Source: Pelobates cultripes
Lineage: Eukaryota; Chordata; Amphibia; Anura; Pelobatidae
Direction of reading: 5' to 3'
Assembly (NCBI GenBank): GCA_933207985.1
Contig: OW240917.1
Location: 119,344,378 to 119,408,377, forward strand
Length of the DNA stretch: 64,000 nucleotides
Below the pieces are notes generated by a model. That model was not told the origin of the DNA, made no database searches, and saw nothing but the letters and a program-made list of their open reading frames with translations. Shown here piece by piece: positions 9,679 through 21,388 of the stretch. A program made the translations under genes and the position numbers. Positions within the stretch are counted from its first letter, which is position 1. Each line of letters begins with the position of its first letter.

Positions 9679-9891
9679 AGTGCAGAGAGAACTTGCTGGC
9701 ATTTCAGATCTGGACTGCCCATAAGGGTGGGACCAGTCTGATATGTTTCAGAGAGGTTTTCTCTGTAATGGCACAAGATGAGCTAAAACCAGCTTGAGAT
9801 CTGAGCGCGGACCCACCGAAGGGCAGGCTATTTCAGCTGCTGCCTGTTCTCAGTATTCTCTTGCGCCCTGTTTTTTGCTCTTATTATAGCA

Positions 9892-10253
9892 ATGGCTACA
9901 TCTCTGTTCTCCACTATAACTGTGTACTTTGTGCATGGGTATGTTTGGGTCTATTCCCTAACACCCCTGGACACTGGAGGTGCTATAGAATGTATCTTCT
10001 ACTGTTCTCAGCCAGTATTTACTTAAATCTGAGTATTCTTTTACCCCAATACCAAAGTCACAAATGTATAGTTTTATACCAATAATAGATATCTATCTAA
10101 TGTTGTTCCAAGAGTGGGACTGGAAAGTATTATCAAATACACTTGGTGATAGTGCTTTGGCCGTTTAACGGTAATTCCAGCATTTTACAAGATCTCCAAG
10201 ATTGACAATGACATGAATCAGGACTTGGGAGATTAGATAGCCTATCCTGAGTA
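9892..10253. other. No recognised feature
   Basis: Ordinary AT-rich sequence between the hammerhead array and the Tc1-like element. It supplies the TA target at 10252-10253. Confidence 0.35.
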
Positions 10254-11814
10254 CAGGGAGTGCAGAATTATTAGGCAAATGAGTATTTTGACCACATCAT
10301 CCTCTTTATGCATGTTGTCTTACTCCAAGCTGTATAGGCTCGAAAGCCTACTACCAATTAAGCATATTAGGTGATGTGCATCTCTGTAATGAGAAGGGGT
10401 GTGGTCTAATGACATCAACACCCTATATCAGGTGTGCATAATTATTAGGCAACTTCCTTTCCTTTGGCAAAATGGGTCAAAAGAAGGACTTGACAGGCTC
10501 AGAAAAGTCAAAAATAGTGAGATATCTTGCAGAGGGATGCAGCACTCTTAAAATTGCAAAGCTTCTGAAGCGTGATCATCGAACAATCAAGCGTTTCATT
10601 CAAAATAGTCAACAGGGTCGCAAGAAGCGTGTGGAAAAACCAAGGCGCAAAATAACTGCCCATGAACTGAGAAAAGTCAAGCGTGCAGCTGCCACGATGC
10701 CACTTGCCACCAGTTTGGCCATATTTCAGAGCTGCAACATCACTGAGTGCCCAAAAGCACAAGGTGTGCAATACTCAGAGACATGGCCAAGGTAAGAAAG
10801 GCTGAAAGACAACCACCACTGAACAAGACACACAAGCTGAAACGTCAAGACTGGGCCAAGAAATATCTCAAGACTGATTTTTCTAAGGTTTTATGGACTG
10901 ATGAAATGAGAGTGAGTCTTGATGGGCCAGATGGATGGGCCCGTGGCTGGATTGGTAAAGGGCAGAGAGCTCCAGTCCGACTCAGACGCCAGCAAGGTGG
11001 AGGTGGAGTACTGGTTTGGGCTGGTATCATCAAAGATGAGCTTGTGGGGCCTTTTCGGGTTGAGGATGGAGTCAAGCTCAACTCCCAGTCCTACTGCCAG
11101 TTCCTGGAAGACACCTTCTTCAAGCAGTGGTACAGGAAGAAGTCTGCATCCTTCAAGAAAAACATGATTTTCATGCAGGACAATGCTCCATCACACGCGT
11201 CCAAGTACTCCACAGCGTGGCTGGCAAGAAAGGGTATAAAAGAAGAAAATCTAATGACATGGCCTCCTTGTTCACCTGATCTGAACCCCATTGAGAACCT
11301 GTGGTCCATCATCAAATGTGAGATTTACAAGGAGGGAAAACAGTACACCTCTCTGAACAGTGTCTGGGAGGCTGTGGTTGCTGCTGCACGCAATGTTGAT
11401 GGTGAACAGATCAAAACACTGACAGAATCCATGGATGGCAGGCTTTTGAGTGTCCTTGCAAAGAAAGGTGGCTATATTGGTCACTGATTTGTTTTTGTTT
11501 TGTTTTTGAATGTCAGAAATGTATATTTGTGAATGTTGAGATGTTATATTGGTTTCACTGGTAATAATAAATAATTGAAATGGGTATATATTTGTTTTTT
11601 GTTAAGTTGCCTAATAATTATGCACAGTAATAGTCACCTGCACACACAGATATCCCCTAACATAGCTATAACTAAAAACAAACTAAAAACTACTTCCAAA
11701 AATATTCAGCTTTGATATTAATGAGTTTTTTGGGTTCATTGAGAACATGGTTGTTGTTCAATAATAAAATTAATCCTCAAAAATACAGCTTGCCTAATAA
11801 TTCTGCACTCCCTG
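10254..11814 (+). mobile_element. Tc1-like DD37E transposon, nearly intact, TA-flanked
   Basis: The 1,561-bp element is bounded by TA (10252-10253 and 11815-11816). Its terminal inverted repeats match over 25 bp, beginning CAGGGAGTGCAGAATTATTA. A second related motif (GTGCATAATTATTAGGCAAC) lies inside each end, at about 10,435 and 11,610, giving an inverted-repeat/direct-repeat layout typical of many Tc1 elements. It encodes one transposase with a single frameshift. Identical ends and an almost open reading frame point to recent insertion. The catalytic spacing and termini suggest the TRT (DD37E) group known from fish, frogs and other vertebrates; that name is from memory and needs a search. 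Confidence 0.9.
10472..11487 (+). pseudogene. Tc1-like transposase (DD37E) with one frameshift
   Basis: Cut-and-paste transposase acting in the nucleus on the element's own ends. The N-terminus (MGQKKDLTGSEKSKIV) begins a helix-turn-helix DNA-binding domain (CSTLKIAKLLKRDHRTIKRFI). It is followed by a basic GRKKRVEKPRRK stretch that fits a nuclear localisation or minor-groove-binding motif. The catalytic domain shows LWTDE, MQDNAPSH and NPIENLW, with exactly 37 residues between the second Asp and the Glu. Without the shift it would be about 338 residues, the usual Tc1 size. Frame 2 is used up to about 10,744 and frame 1 from about 10,747, consistent with loss of one base there. All three catalytic acidic residues are present. 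I chose the start at 10472 because it opens the canonical N-terminus. Confidence 0.9.
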
Positions 11815-12731
11815 TACAATCCTTATTTAATTCAATGGCCTTTCATATAACAGAAACCATGCTATACGACCTTAGTAATAGGGATATTCTTATCGCTTAA
11901 TATTTGTTCAGATGTAATAATCTCAAACATTAAGTGGTTAAAATGCACAAGTCCCAAGAGCCCAATATCACTATGCATAGTCCAGATGCAGATAGTAGCT
12001 CCTTTTAACACTTTCATGAGTTTCTTAATTAATAGATTATATGCTTAAGGCCAAGATGCTGTCATTATTAAACTGAAACTGAGATGGGCTTCTGGGAAGG
12101 TGTTTGTAATTAATGCCTGAAAGTGTTAATCGTGTTTGGCCTGACTGAATGATATTTAGGAATAACCTAGAAAAACAGTACAAAACTAGAGCATGAAAAG
12201 CAGAGAACGTACATGAGCAGTATTTCTTTTTTTATTGCCAAAAGGTGTAATTAATTTGTGCTTCTAGTTATACGAGTGCACTAACAAGCGTATCGTGTTT
12301 TTAAATAGAGTAATTATTTATACAGAATACAATTAGCAACATGTTGCGTTTGTCTGCAAGTGCAGCATGACCTTCATATTTCATATAGTTTGCTGATAAC
12401 CAAGAATATTTAGTATAAAAAAAGTATCCTGAAAGTGTGTGGCCCCACAAAACCTTAATCCTAACACTATAGTGTCCCTCTGACCCCCTCCCTTATTCTT
12501 TACAATCACAATCATTTTCACATAATCAGACAAATCAGAGCTTTCCGTATTCTACCTGCATACTTTCTTCTTCACACTTTACAATCTCTCCAACTTGAAC
12601 TATGTCTACACCAGTCCTTCTCCAGCCTTCTCATCATGCTCTCTGACCATTGCATTCCAGGCAAACACACAATGTCAAGAGTTGCTTCCAGACTGCAGAG
12701 CATCTCTAAAGGAAACCAAACGTTCCAATAC
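11815..12731. other. Mostly no recognised feature; short T2-like scrap near 12,465
   Basis: AT-rich sequence. At about 12,462-12,480, AACACTATAGTGTCCCTCTG resembles the end of T2-type copies at 37.4 and 39.1 kb, but no TTAA termini frame it. No coding signal. Confidence 0.35.
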
Positions 12732-12735
12732 ATAT

Positions 12736-13603
12736 TGTAACCGCAGCTGGTTCCCTTATTTACCACTATAACGTCTTAAAGCATAGAACTTAGTAGGGCT
12801 AACTATACAGATATCTTAGCCATAATTTCAAATAGTTAGTGTAAGAGATCCTCTATTTAACATATATAAATAATTGAAAATACAATATAAAATAAGGATT
12901 GTCTTGGAAGCAATAGTTTTGTCTTTTTGATATTTATTATATAAAAATATAAATATAGACATATAAAATCCATTATAACGGAGTTTATAAAATTAAACTA
13001 AATGCTTGCAAATATCATTAATAGGTTAACATACCCTTCTGAACATGTCATCATGTCAGCCTCTCTATCATTTTAAGATGGAGCAGCGTCTGTCTCCAAG
13101 TCCCTCCTCTGTTTCTTAACATTTAAAAGTACACCTATTTATACCTTAGGTGTCTCCATTTTAGGGTTACCGTAGTTCATATATAAAAAAGTAACTTTTT
13201 TACTTTATTCCTTTTAGGACCTCCCTTAACTTGGCAAAAATACAGGGCCATAACTAAAGGGTGTATACGTCATGGAAATATTCCTGAGATTTAGGTCAAG
13301 ATGGCATCTTAAAGTCTGAACATCCTTATCTACTAAGGTTACCACAGTATATTACATACTGAAAGAGTCGTAGCATAGCCTTGAAGCTTGTTTATGCATT
13401 ATTGTTATTGTAATTCGTCTGGGACAAAATGTCGCAAACATATTATGCACTGAGGTTATTGTTTAAACAAACAGTTATGAAAAGCAATATATTCCATTTC
13501 TAACACCTTGTCAGTTTGCAATATCTCTTAAAGACAGAGTAAACAGTTTAAGAAATACAACATTTCATTCTAAAACTTGTAATATTTGCATTTGCCCATA
13601 ATA
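12736..13603 (-). mobile_element. Solo LTR copy 1, antisense, 4-bp TSD ATAT
   Basis: An 868-bp segment matches 36,427-37,275 in reverse complement along its whole length. Read on the minus strand it starts TATTATGGGCAAATGC (the sister copy has TGTTATGGGC) and ends GCGGTTACA, giving near-canonical TG...CA ends. It is flanked by ATAT at 12732-12735 and 13604-13607, a perfect 4-bp duplication. No gag, pol or primer-binding site is present next to it. It is best read as a solo LTR left by recombination. The retrovirus-like or Gypsy-like clade cannot be told from the LTR alone. Confidence 0.7.
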
Positions 13604-13607
13604 ATAT

Positions 13608-14781
13608 CATCCAACAAAAATTTCATTTTGAGATCATACCATTTCCTGAACCTTGGAAAGCAAAGACATTTTCTTCTTTTACATCAAATAAATCTGCCCA
13701 TGCACATCACATTTACTTCCTCCTTGTCTACTTTCCACCCATTTTATACCCGAGACTTTACCAACAAATAAAAACCAAAATACCCATCTGGCCAACCTGA
13801 ACCCTCCTTCACCCTTCATTTATTTTCTCTTCTTGTTTGAAATTCTTAACCAGACCTAATTCCTGTTTTTAATCTCAGTGTTGCTAGTGTCATATTTACT
13901 CTTCTTATAATTAAACACTTACCACGTGCATGCTAAATAAGCTCACTTCTGACCAAGTTAAGCCCTACACAGTATTCAACCAATATTACTACCAATAGAC
14001 TCCGAATTACGTGAACACTTACTCAATAATTTCCTGAATATCTATTCCAGTTTGGCTTAATCTCCTAATCCATCCACTCTTTGCACATGTATAAACATTT
14101 CATAGCACCACTTTTGTGCGTATGACATTCAGATGTCTCCCTGCCTGTTATTGTTTTATTTCCATAATAAGCTTTTTTACCCACTGCTTGCTTGGAATCT
14201 TCTCCCAGATGGATTCTCACTATATAAAGTTTTGCAAACATTAGTATATAGTGAAATTTTCTTTAGTATCCATTGAGTGAGTATCACTTAGATATGATCT
14301 GATGCTCTACCCCTGCCTCATACTGCAGCGCAGAGAGGAAGGGAGCCAGAGGCAGCTGTGTTAGTGCCTCTGGCTCCCTTAATTTAAACCATTGCAAAAT
14401 AGTTTAACCACTTAAGGTAAAAATGTACCAAATCATTCCGGCCCCCATAACAAACTTAAATGCTCCTAAGATCTTATAGGGGTGGAGGTGTTCTTTTAAG
14501 AACTTTTCTGTATCATACCTCTCATACCCCTGCAGCAGCCCCAAAATCTGCCCACTCCTTAAACATGACACAACCAAGACACCTATCACTTATTGATTAT
14601 AGCTTTCCCACAATACTCATTCTCCCTTTCACTCATCTTTCCTTACCCCATATTCTTCCCCTTCAATTTTTTCATGACATACTCTTTTGATGCTCAACTA
14701 TCACATCCTTGCGTTTCTTCCTACATTATCTAACCTTCTATTGCATATGTTATGTCAATTTATCCCATTTACATTAAGTAA
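13608..14781. other. Mostly unrecognised; one short hairpin
   Basis: A clean 15-bp-arm hairpin, AGGGAGCCAGAGGCA / TGCCTCTGGCTCCCT, lies at 14340-14379. The rest is A/T- and C/T-rich sequence without a recognisable family. The open frame at 14404-14589 (minus) is unsupported. Confidence 0.4.
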
Positions 14782-15013
14782 TTAAAGTGGTTATAGTGCC
14801 TGCAATCACTGGACACCATCCTAAAATTCATTGTTGAACTATTTCTAAATGGCTTAATAATGAATCAGGTTCCTGCACACGTGCATCCCAGCCCCGATGA
14901 AGAAATGACTAAGACAGAGTTACACCCCTCTTTGCACCATACCAAATCATACCAATGATTAAAGGCAATAAGCATCGGTCGAGGCAGTTATGGTGCCTAG
15001 ACTATCCCTTTAA
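14782..15013. mobile_element. Complete short T2-type MITE
   Basis: Starts TTAAAGTGGTTATAGTGCC and ends GGTGCCTAGACTATCCCTTTAA. Both ends carry TTAA, and the subterminal sequences pair (GGTTATAGTGCC with GGCAGTTATGGTGCC region). It is 232 bp and non-coding. Confidence 0.65.
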
Positions 15014-15049
15014 CTTCAAACATAACCTCAAGGCTTGTCCAGAACTAAG

Positions 15050-15560
15050 TCAGTGCAAGGATTTTTGGCTATACAGTTAAAAACGCATATTGCCTCTCCC
15101 CAAAATACATCTTTGTCTTTGTAGACCTGTATGTCTCTTTTGATACTTTTTCACATCTTTTACCACTTTTGTGTATTTACGTTTTTGTGTTACACTCATT
15201 TGTAGTCTTTATCCCCCTTGGTGGTCATTTAGCCCCTCATTTGTCTCTTCCCCTACCCCTTGTCTCCTATAAATCCTTTCAAATATGTTACATTTGGTGT
15301 ATCTTATCCACCCTTTTGCCCCCCTTGTATCTCTTACCCTGCTTTTGAGTCTTTTACACCCCTTGTGTCTCTTGCTCTCCCCCTTTCCCCATTGTTGCTG
15401 TTACCCACTTGTGCAGCGTCACCTGACAGACCAAAGGGGGAGTCTTCTACCCAGTCTGAAAGGAAGCTGCTCGCTGCTCATTCCTTCCCCTACCAGACTC
15501 AACGAGCAGCTACTAGTTTCTATGCTGTCCCTCACTTTACACCCTTCTTCATGTAAAGTA
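15050..15560. mobile_element. Decayed satellite-bearing hAT element (same family as 59,550)
   Basis: The left part, CAGTGCAAGGATTTTTGGC, resembles the end CAG(G/T)GCCGGTGCAA seen at 59,550 and 4,898. It is followed by a degenerate array of CCCCTTGTGTCTCTT-type units (15,110-15,390), like the array at 59.6-60.6 kb. A G/C-richer segment with GAAGCTGCTCGCTGCTC follows. No right end or target duplication is visible. Confidence 0.4.
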
Positions 15561-16619
15561 CCAGCCTATCTGCTCCAATTTACTTATTGCTTACCGAGAC
15601 TAGAAAGACATTTGCAACTATTCCCCACAACATCTCTAGATAGTAGGACCTGTCATAATCATCATTAATAAATTGTGTTCAGTTAGTACCATCTGTCTAC
15701 CTGCTCTTCACAGATATAAAATCCATAAAGTAAATCAAATATTAGAACAATCCATATGTGCATTGACACTTGAACATAGCGCTTGCAGGCAGCTTGATGC
15801 ATCATTGTAATATAAGACAGAGAGGAGTGGGAATTTCCTGTAGCTACAGGCTATTGGCACAAGTCTGAGATTGGCTTAGTGTTTACACCAAAGGGAAATG
15901 AATGACTTGCATGCCTTGATTTGTTGTGCACAATGTCCTGAGCTAAATTTGTTAAACTCACTTTCGAGATTTCCCTGAACATGCATAATAGCAATGCTAC
16001 AGAAACGATTTAAATTACATTTGAGAATTGAATAACATTCAAGATTAGTAAATGGCTGATTTACAAAGTAGTTTTAGTGCTAAATTAATGTGCGGTTTCC
16101 TTTAAGAAATACTGTTTAACCACTGTAACCAATTGATCCAGTATGTAAAATGACATAGATCCATCAATTAGCTGGAGCATTATGGGGGATGTAGTACACA
16201 ATATCTGGAGTGCTGTTTCTGTTTTATTAGTGAGTTATTTTTTTTTTAAAAGAAATAATAAACAAGTGTTTTCCACTAAATTGTGAATTGTAATGAATTG
16301 AAAACCAATTTGGAAACTTTTGACCAAAAGTGGTAATTTGGAAAAATACATCTCAAACCAATGGAAATGCATTAGTTCTATGGCTAACTCTTAGTATAAG
16401 ATGCTCTAGAGTTGTGTGTATGAGTGTTCAGTTGTTCCATCAAAAATTTACACATAAAATGTGATCCTTATAAAAAAAACAAAAAAAAACAAACACGTTT
16501 TTCTTGGGTTTAACTAGGAGAAATTTAAGTACAGTGAGTGGCCGGCATAAATATCATTAGACAATAGGAGGTGGATGAGGGAAAGTATGGGCTTATGGAA
16601 CAAAACATTTTTTTTAAGG
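15561..16619. other. No recognised feature
   Basis: AT-rich sequence, with short A and T runs near 16,240 and 16,480. No supported gene or repeat end. Confidence 0.35.
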
Positions 16620-16915
16620 AAAACTCAAATCACCATAAACATTACAGCATATTGTAGTGGATATGGTGCCAGGCTGTAAAGTTGTAAAAATATTTGGTAA
16701 CAGTTTGGTTTTTTAACTGGGGTCCGCCGGATGCCATACACTGCCTCTCTGCAGCCAAAAGTGGGTGCCAGAATCTCCTTCAATCAGCTTTTGTTAGCAA
16801 TACTAAGCTTAACCTGGCATGTAGAGCCAGCACATTGGATGAGAGTGTCAGCTGATTATCTCTGACAGCAGAGGGGAGCTACACCCACAGACCACAGGTA
16901 AGAAGTCATAATAGG
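16620..16915. repeat. T2-like fragment
   Basis: CACCATAAACATTACAGCATATTGTAGTGGATATGGTGCC forms the pairing seen at T2-type MITE ends. The following segment (GCCAGCACATTGGATGAGAGTGTCAGCTGATT) resembles T2 interiors. Termini are not clear. Confidence 0.35.
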
Positions 16916-16933
16916 AATCTGCTGGGAAATCTT

Positions 16934-17799
16934 GGGACCTGGCATTCATGAGGATGTTACTTTGACATGTACACCCCTTCATGGCAATGGTGTTCCCTGA
17001 TGACCGTAACCTCTTACAGCAGTATAATGCACCCTGTTACACTGCAAAAACTGTTCAGAAATGGTTTGAAGAACATGACAAAGACTTAAATGTGTTGCCT
17101 TGGCCTCTAAATTCCCCAGATGGCAATCAGATTAAACATCTGTGAGATGTGCTGGAACAACAAATCTGATCCATGGAGGCTCCACCTTGCAACTTGCAAA
17201 ACTTAAAGGATCTGCTGTTCAAGTCTTGGTGCCAGATACCACAGGGTAAATTCAGGGGTCTTGTGGAGTACATGCCTTGATGCATCAGAGTTGTTTTGGA
17301 AGCACAAGGTGGATCTACTCACAATATTAGGCAAGTAGTATTAAAGTGGACTGTCACCGTCTCAAAAGTAAAGGTGATTTCTACTTACCTGAACCTGTCC
17401 CTCATAGGTGTGGTCATCTTCCTCCGGTGGATCGTGGCAGGTCCTGACGTCACTGCTGTACTTTCGTGAGAACTTTTGAGTGAGAGTACAGCATTAAACT
17501 CTATGGAGGATCCCACGAGACTGCAGGATCCTCCATAGATAAAGCTAATTCCCTGCAACCATCACCAAAATTGACGCTTCTAGATGGTGGTATCTCTGCC
17601 AAGTGTCTAGAAATTTTAGGGATGGGAAAACAACACAGACAAAGTCCCTAGTTAGTCTCAGTATAACTCTTGACTGGTTTGGAAATTCAGTGTAATTCCA
17701 ACACAGTAAAATTAGTATTTCATAAGATTCTATCTTTATGAAATACTTATTTTTCAGGCGGTAGTTACAGTGTTGCTTTAATGTTGTGCCTGATCAGTG
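16934..17799 (+). pseudogene. Tc1-like transposase relic (second family), with nested T2 MITE
   Basis: Conceptual translation gives the C-terminal half of a Tc1-type transposase. A catalytic region reading LQQYNAPCYTAK (the usual Asp of QDNAP is Tyr) is followed by WPLNSPDGNQIKHL in place of SPDLNPIEHLW, so both catalytic acids are lost, and then IPQGKFRGLVEYMP. The 3' end of the transposon (AATATTAGGCAAG ... TGATCAGTG, then TA) is split by the MITE at 17,341. There are several stops and deletions. The 5' half is missing. Confidence 0.75.
17341..17781. mobile_element. T2-type MITE inserted in the Tc1 relic
   Basis: TTAAAGTGGACTGTCACC at the left and GGTAGTTACAGTGTTGCTTTAA at the right, with TTAA on both sides. 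It falls inside the Tc1 3' terminal sequence, between TAGGCAAGTAGTA and TGTTGTGCCTGATCAGTG. An internal palindrome TCTATGGAGGATCC/GGATCCTCCATAGA lies at about 17,500-17,540. A relative is at about 59,200-59,530. Confidence 0.7.
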
Positions 17800-17801
17800 T
17801 A

Positions 17802-18791
17802 TAACCTAATCAAAACATTGCACTTAACATGTGGGTAAATGGTGTACACTTTAACGACTATACAGACTTCCAGCAGTGAATTGTGCTCACCATAACTTAT
17901 GTCAAAATTAAAAACAACTAAACAGGTTTTTGACTAGGCAATTTGTAAAAAGTCTGCACTAGGATTCTACATTTCTAGTAATATTGAATCCCATAATGAG
18001 ATTGAAATTACTTTTATCTCACTGCCAACTAAAATCTTGTGAATACGCTGGATTTTTTAAACTTTCCACAAACACAACTAAAACTATAAAGTAATAAATT
18101 ATATAGTGGCTTGTAGAATTAAGTTAAAGTGACAAATACATATAAAATTTATATTTTTTTTAAATCTGTTTTATTTGCAGCCATTTAAGGCATGTTATTC
18201 CCAAGGATTTAGGTTACACCATATTTTGGAGACACCCAAAAGGCATGCCTGAAAAAGGGAGCTTTAATTAACAAAGCAAAGGAAAACTTGCTTTATTTCC
18301 ATAAGGCCAATTAGGGGAGACTGACACAAATGTGGATGTATTACAGAATACTCAGAGGGTGATTCAGGTAGTGAGGGAATAGACCATAATAATTCCTACC
18401 TCAGGCAGCACAAGCTTTCAGTACTTTGACGGTGTTCTCACTAGAGAAACAGCTATATTAAGATAGCTGTATGAGATTACGATGTTAATAATACATTGGT
18501 GCTCGGAAGAAATTTTCAATTTCATCAAAGCCCCTTCCCTCTTTACCTGCTGCTTACTCTGTAGAATTACTTAATATGAATTTAAACATAATACAACTGA
18601 ATGTATGACTCACAGTTCTATAAAAGCATATTTCAGACTATGTTGGCTCTCATCCAGGCATACCAGATAAGAATAACAGCACCACCTGTACAATGATATA
18701 AACGGCATTGCATAGACATTCATTTGAAGTGATGCTCCCTGTGACTAATACAGGATTTTTCACTAAAGTGAGAATTGCTTGAAATTCAAAG
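17802..18791. other. No recognised feature
   Basis: AT-rich sequence with no repeat ends or coding signature that I can identify. Confidence 0.35.
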
Positions 18792-19700
18792 TTAAGGGAA
18801 ACTCTACTGCCCAAAAACAAAATCAATAAAAAGCAATAGTTAGCACCAAAAAAGTGTGTGCATTTAAGTATACATTTTTTCATTTGGGGTATATCTAAAA
18901 ACAGCTTGCAAGTTCTGCTGTTTCTTGTCTGCAGCCTTTTTAAGCCCTGCCCTTCTTCCTCAGCCCAGACTTTCTGTGACTGTCCAATCACAGCTTTCCC
19001 AATGCAGATCAATGAGAAGTCTTTGTAAGGCAGGTGCTCTGGGCAATTGCTATCTTTTGGGTTTAGTTCTAACAAAACCAGGAAGTAAGAGGATATGTTG
19101 TCTACTTGAAAGCCAGGGGTTTATCCAAGTTAACTTATCAAAGTGTAATTTTCTATAAAAATATGCACTTTTTGCAAAAATAGGGGAGGAGAAGAGGACA
19201 AACAGTGGCAGCTATAGACTTTGTGAGGCCTTAGGCAAAACTCAAACATGAGGCCCCACTAACACTCAAAGTGAAAGTGAATAGGGGTTGCATTGTCTGT
19301 GTAAGGTGCTGTAGTTATATTGAAGGATGGGCTTGCAGCACTGGATACAGAGAGCTAGTCTTTGTATTCATTGTTCAGAGACTCGCAGTGTCGCAGAACC
19401 CTATGCCACTGCGTTGTGAGCTCTCTGACTGAAATTATGGCATAATTTGCAAACTAAATTAATTTGTAATAAACAAATTTAATTAGCAATTATGCTAATA
19501 ATTTATACACGACTGGGAGATATGGTTACACAGCCTGAGCAGTCATGTATACATAAGTGCCGGTGTGTATATTTCTGAGTGTGTCTGACATTATCTACCT
19601 GTGTGTGTGTCTGACCGAGAGTATCTTTGTGTGTGAATGTATGTCTTTGTGAGCATGTGTCTGTGACCTTTGTGTGTGGGGTAGCTGCTTGCTGTGTGTT

Positions 19701-21342
19701 ACATAGTTACATAGCTGAAAAGAGACTTGCGTCCATCAAGTTCAGCCTTCCTCACATATGTTTTTGCTGTTGGTCCAAAAGAAGGCAAAAAATCTAGTCT
19801 GAAGCGCTTCCAATTTTGCAACAAACTAGGAAAACATTCCTTCTTGACCCCAAAATAGCAGTCAGATGTCTCCTTGGATCAAGCAGCTATTACCCTACTA
19901 ATTAGAAATTATATCCCTGTATGTTATGTTTTTGCAAGTATTTATCCAATTGCAGTTTAAACATCTGTACGTACTCTGATAAAACCACCTCTTCAGGCCG
20001 ACAATTCAATATCCTTATGGCTCTTACCGTGTGACCTTGTGTCCTATGTATAGCGCTGTTTATGAATAGATTTCCAGATAATGGTTTGTACTGGCCCGGA
20101 ATATATTTGTATGATGTTATCAAATCCCCTCTGAGGCGCCATTTTTCCAAACTAAAGAGACTTAAATTTTTTAACCTTTCTTCGTAACTAAAATGCTCCA
20201 TTCCTTTTATCAATTTTGTAGCTCGTCTCTGCACTTTTTCTAGTCTCATGATATCCTTCTTTAGAACAGGTGCCCAAAATTGCACAGCATATTCAAGGTG
20301 TGGTCTTACCAGCGATTTATAAAGAGGCAAAATTACATTTTCATCCCGAGAATTTATGCCCGTATTTATACATGACAAAAATTATTGGCCCTAGCAACTG
20401 CAGATTGACATTGCATATTGCTGCCTAGTTTGTTGTCTATAACAATTCCCAAATCCTTCTCGTGTGTGGTTATCCCTAATTCACCACCATTTATGGTGTA
20501 AATTGCCTGTGCATTCTTGACCCCGAAGTGCCTAACTTTGCATTTCTCTACATTAAATTTCATCTTCCATTTTAGTGCTCAGTCCCCCAATCTATCCAAA
20601 TCCCTGTGAAGCAAAGCAATATCCTGCTCACATTTACAAAGTTTTGTGTCATCTGCAAACACTGAAACATAGCTTTCAGTGCCCATTTCAAGATAATTTA
20701 TAAATATGTTAAATAGAAGCGGTCACAAAACAGAACCCCGAGGGACACCACTTACCACTTTTGTCCAGCCTGAAAATTTACCAATAATGACAACTCGTTG
20801 TACTCTATCCTTAAGATAATGTTCTACCCAAGAACAAGAATATTCATCTAAACCAATTTCTTTTAGCTTGAAGACTAACCTATTGTGAGGAACCGTATCA
20901 AATGCCTTGGCAAAATCTAAGTAGATCACATCCACTGCAACACTCTGATCTATACTTCTACTTATTTCTTTGTAGAATGCAATTAGTTAAGTTTTTCATG
21001 ACCTATGTTTCATAAAACCGTGCTGATTATTGCTAATAACAAAGTTCTTCCCAATGAATTCCTGAATATTATCCCTTAATAGCCATTCAAATATTTTCCC
21101 AGTCACAGAAGTTAAGATCACAGATCTATAATTTCCAGGCAAGGATTTTGAACCCTTTTTAAATATGGGAACAACATCTGCCTTCCTCTAATCCTCTGGG
21201 ACAACACCTGAAACAAAAGAATCTTGAAAAATTAAATACAGAGGTTCACTTATTTCCCCACTTAGTTACTTAAGTACTCGTGGGTGAATACCGTCAGGCC
21301 TTGGAACTTTATTTACATTAATTCTCTCATTTATTTTGTTGT
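19701..21342 (-). pseudogene. CR1-like LINE relic, antisense, 5'-truncated
   Basis: The minus strand encodes, in broken frames, a CR1-type reverse transcriptase. The order is PDGIHPRVLK (near 21,290), PGNYRS region, VDVIYLDFAKAFDTVPHNRL (20,935 downward), SGVPRGSVL, FADDTKL (box at about 20,645-20,665, both Asp present), then INSRDENVILPLYKSLVRPH and LEYAVQFWAPVL. The 3' end lies at 19,701 and reads, on the minus strand, CTATGTAACTATGTAA, a short tandem terminus found on many frog CR1-type LINEs. Several stops and frameshifts make it inactive. It sits within hAT B; a target duplication is ambiguous (TGTGTT on each side). Confidence 0.85.
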
Positions 21343-21388
21343 GTTTATGGAGGCTGTCTGTGGCATTTGTGCACTGTGTTATGGCACA

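Larger units (their letters stand above)
8976..9880 (+). mobile_element. Retrozyme-like tandem array of hammerhead-containing units
   Basis: There are three head-to-tail copies: 8976-9302 (327 bp), 9303-9607 (305 bp, about 22 bp lost near CTGAGCGGGGACCC) and 9608-9880 (273 bp, 3' end missing). The whole is flanked by the perfect 11-bp repeat TTATTATAGCA. Each copy starts with a hammerhead fold, then about 250 bp of non-coding sequence ending GCCCTGTTTTTTGCTC plus a linker that ends TCACGGTGCCTA. Known metazoan retrozymes are small non-autonomous retroelements with type I hammerheads in tandem units of a few hundred bases and flanking duplications, moved through circular RNA. This locus fits that architecture. 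Alternatives are a fragment of a Penelope-like element, which also carries hammerheads, or a local tandem duplication. No protein is encoded. Confidence 0.75.

Noticed and set aside
10508..10771. Minus-strand open frames across the Tc1 element
   Set aside because: They are antisense shadows of the transposase frame.
14404..14589. 61-codon minus-strand frame with hydrophobic stretches
   Set aside because: No homology I recognise, no regulatory or splice context; similar frames occur by chance throughout.
20366..20563. Separate small genes on the minus strand near 20 kb
   Set aside because: They are consecutive pieces of a single CR1-like reverse transcriptase broken by stops.
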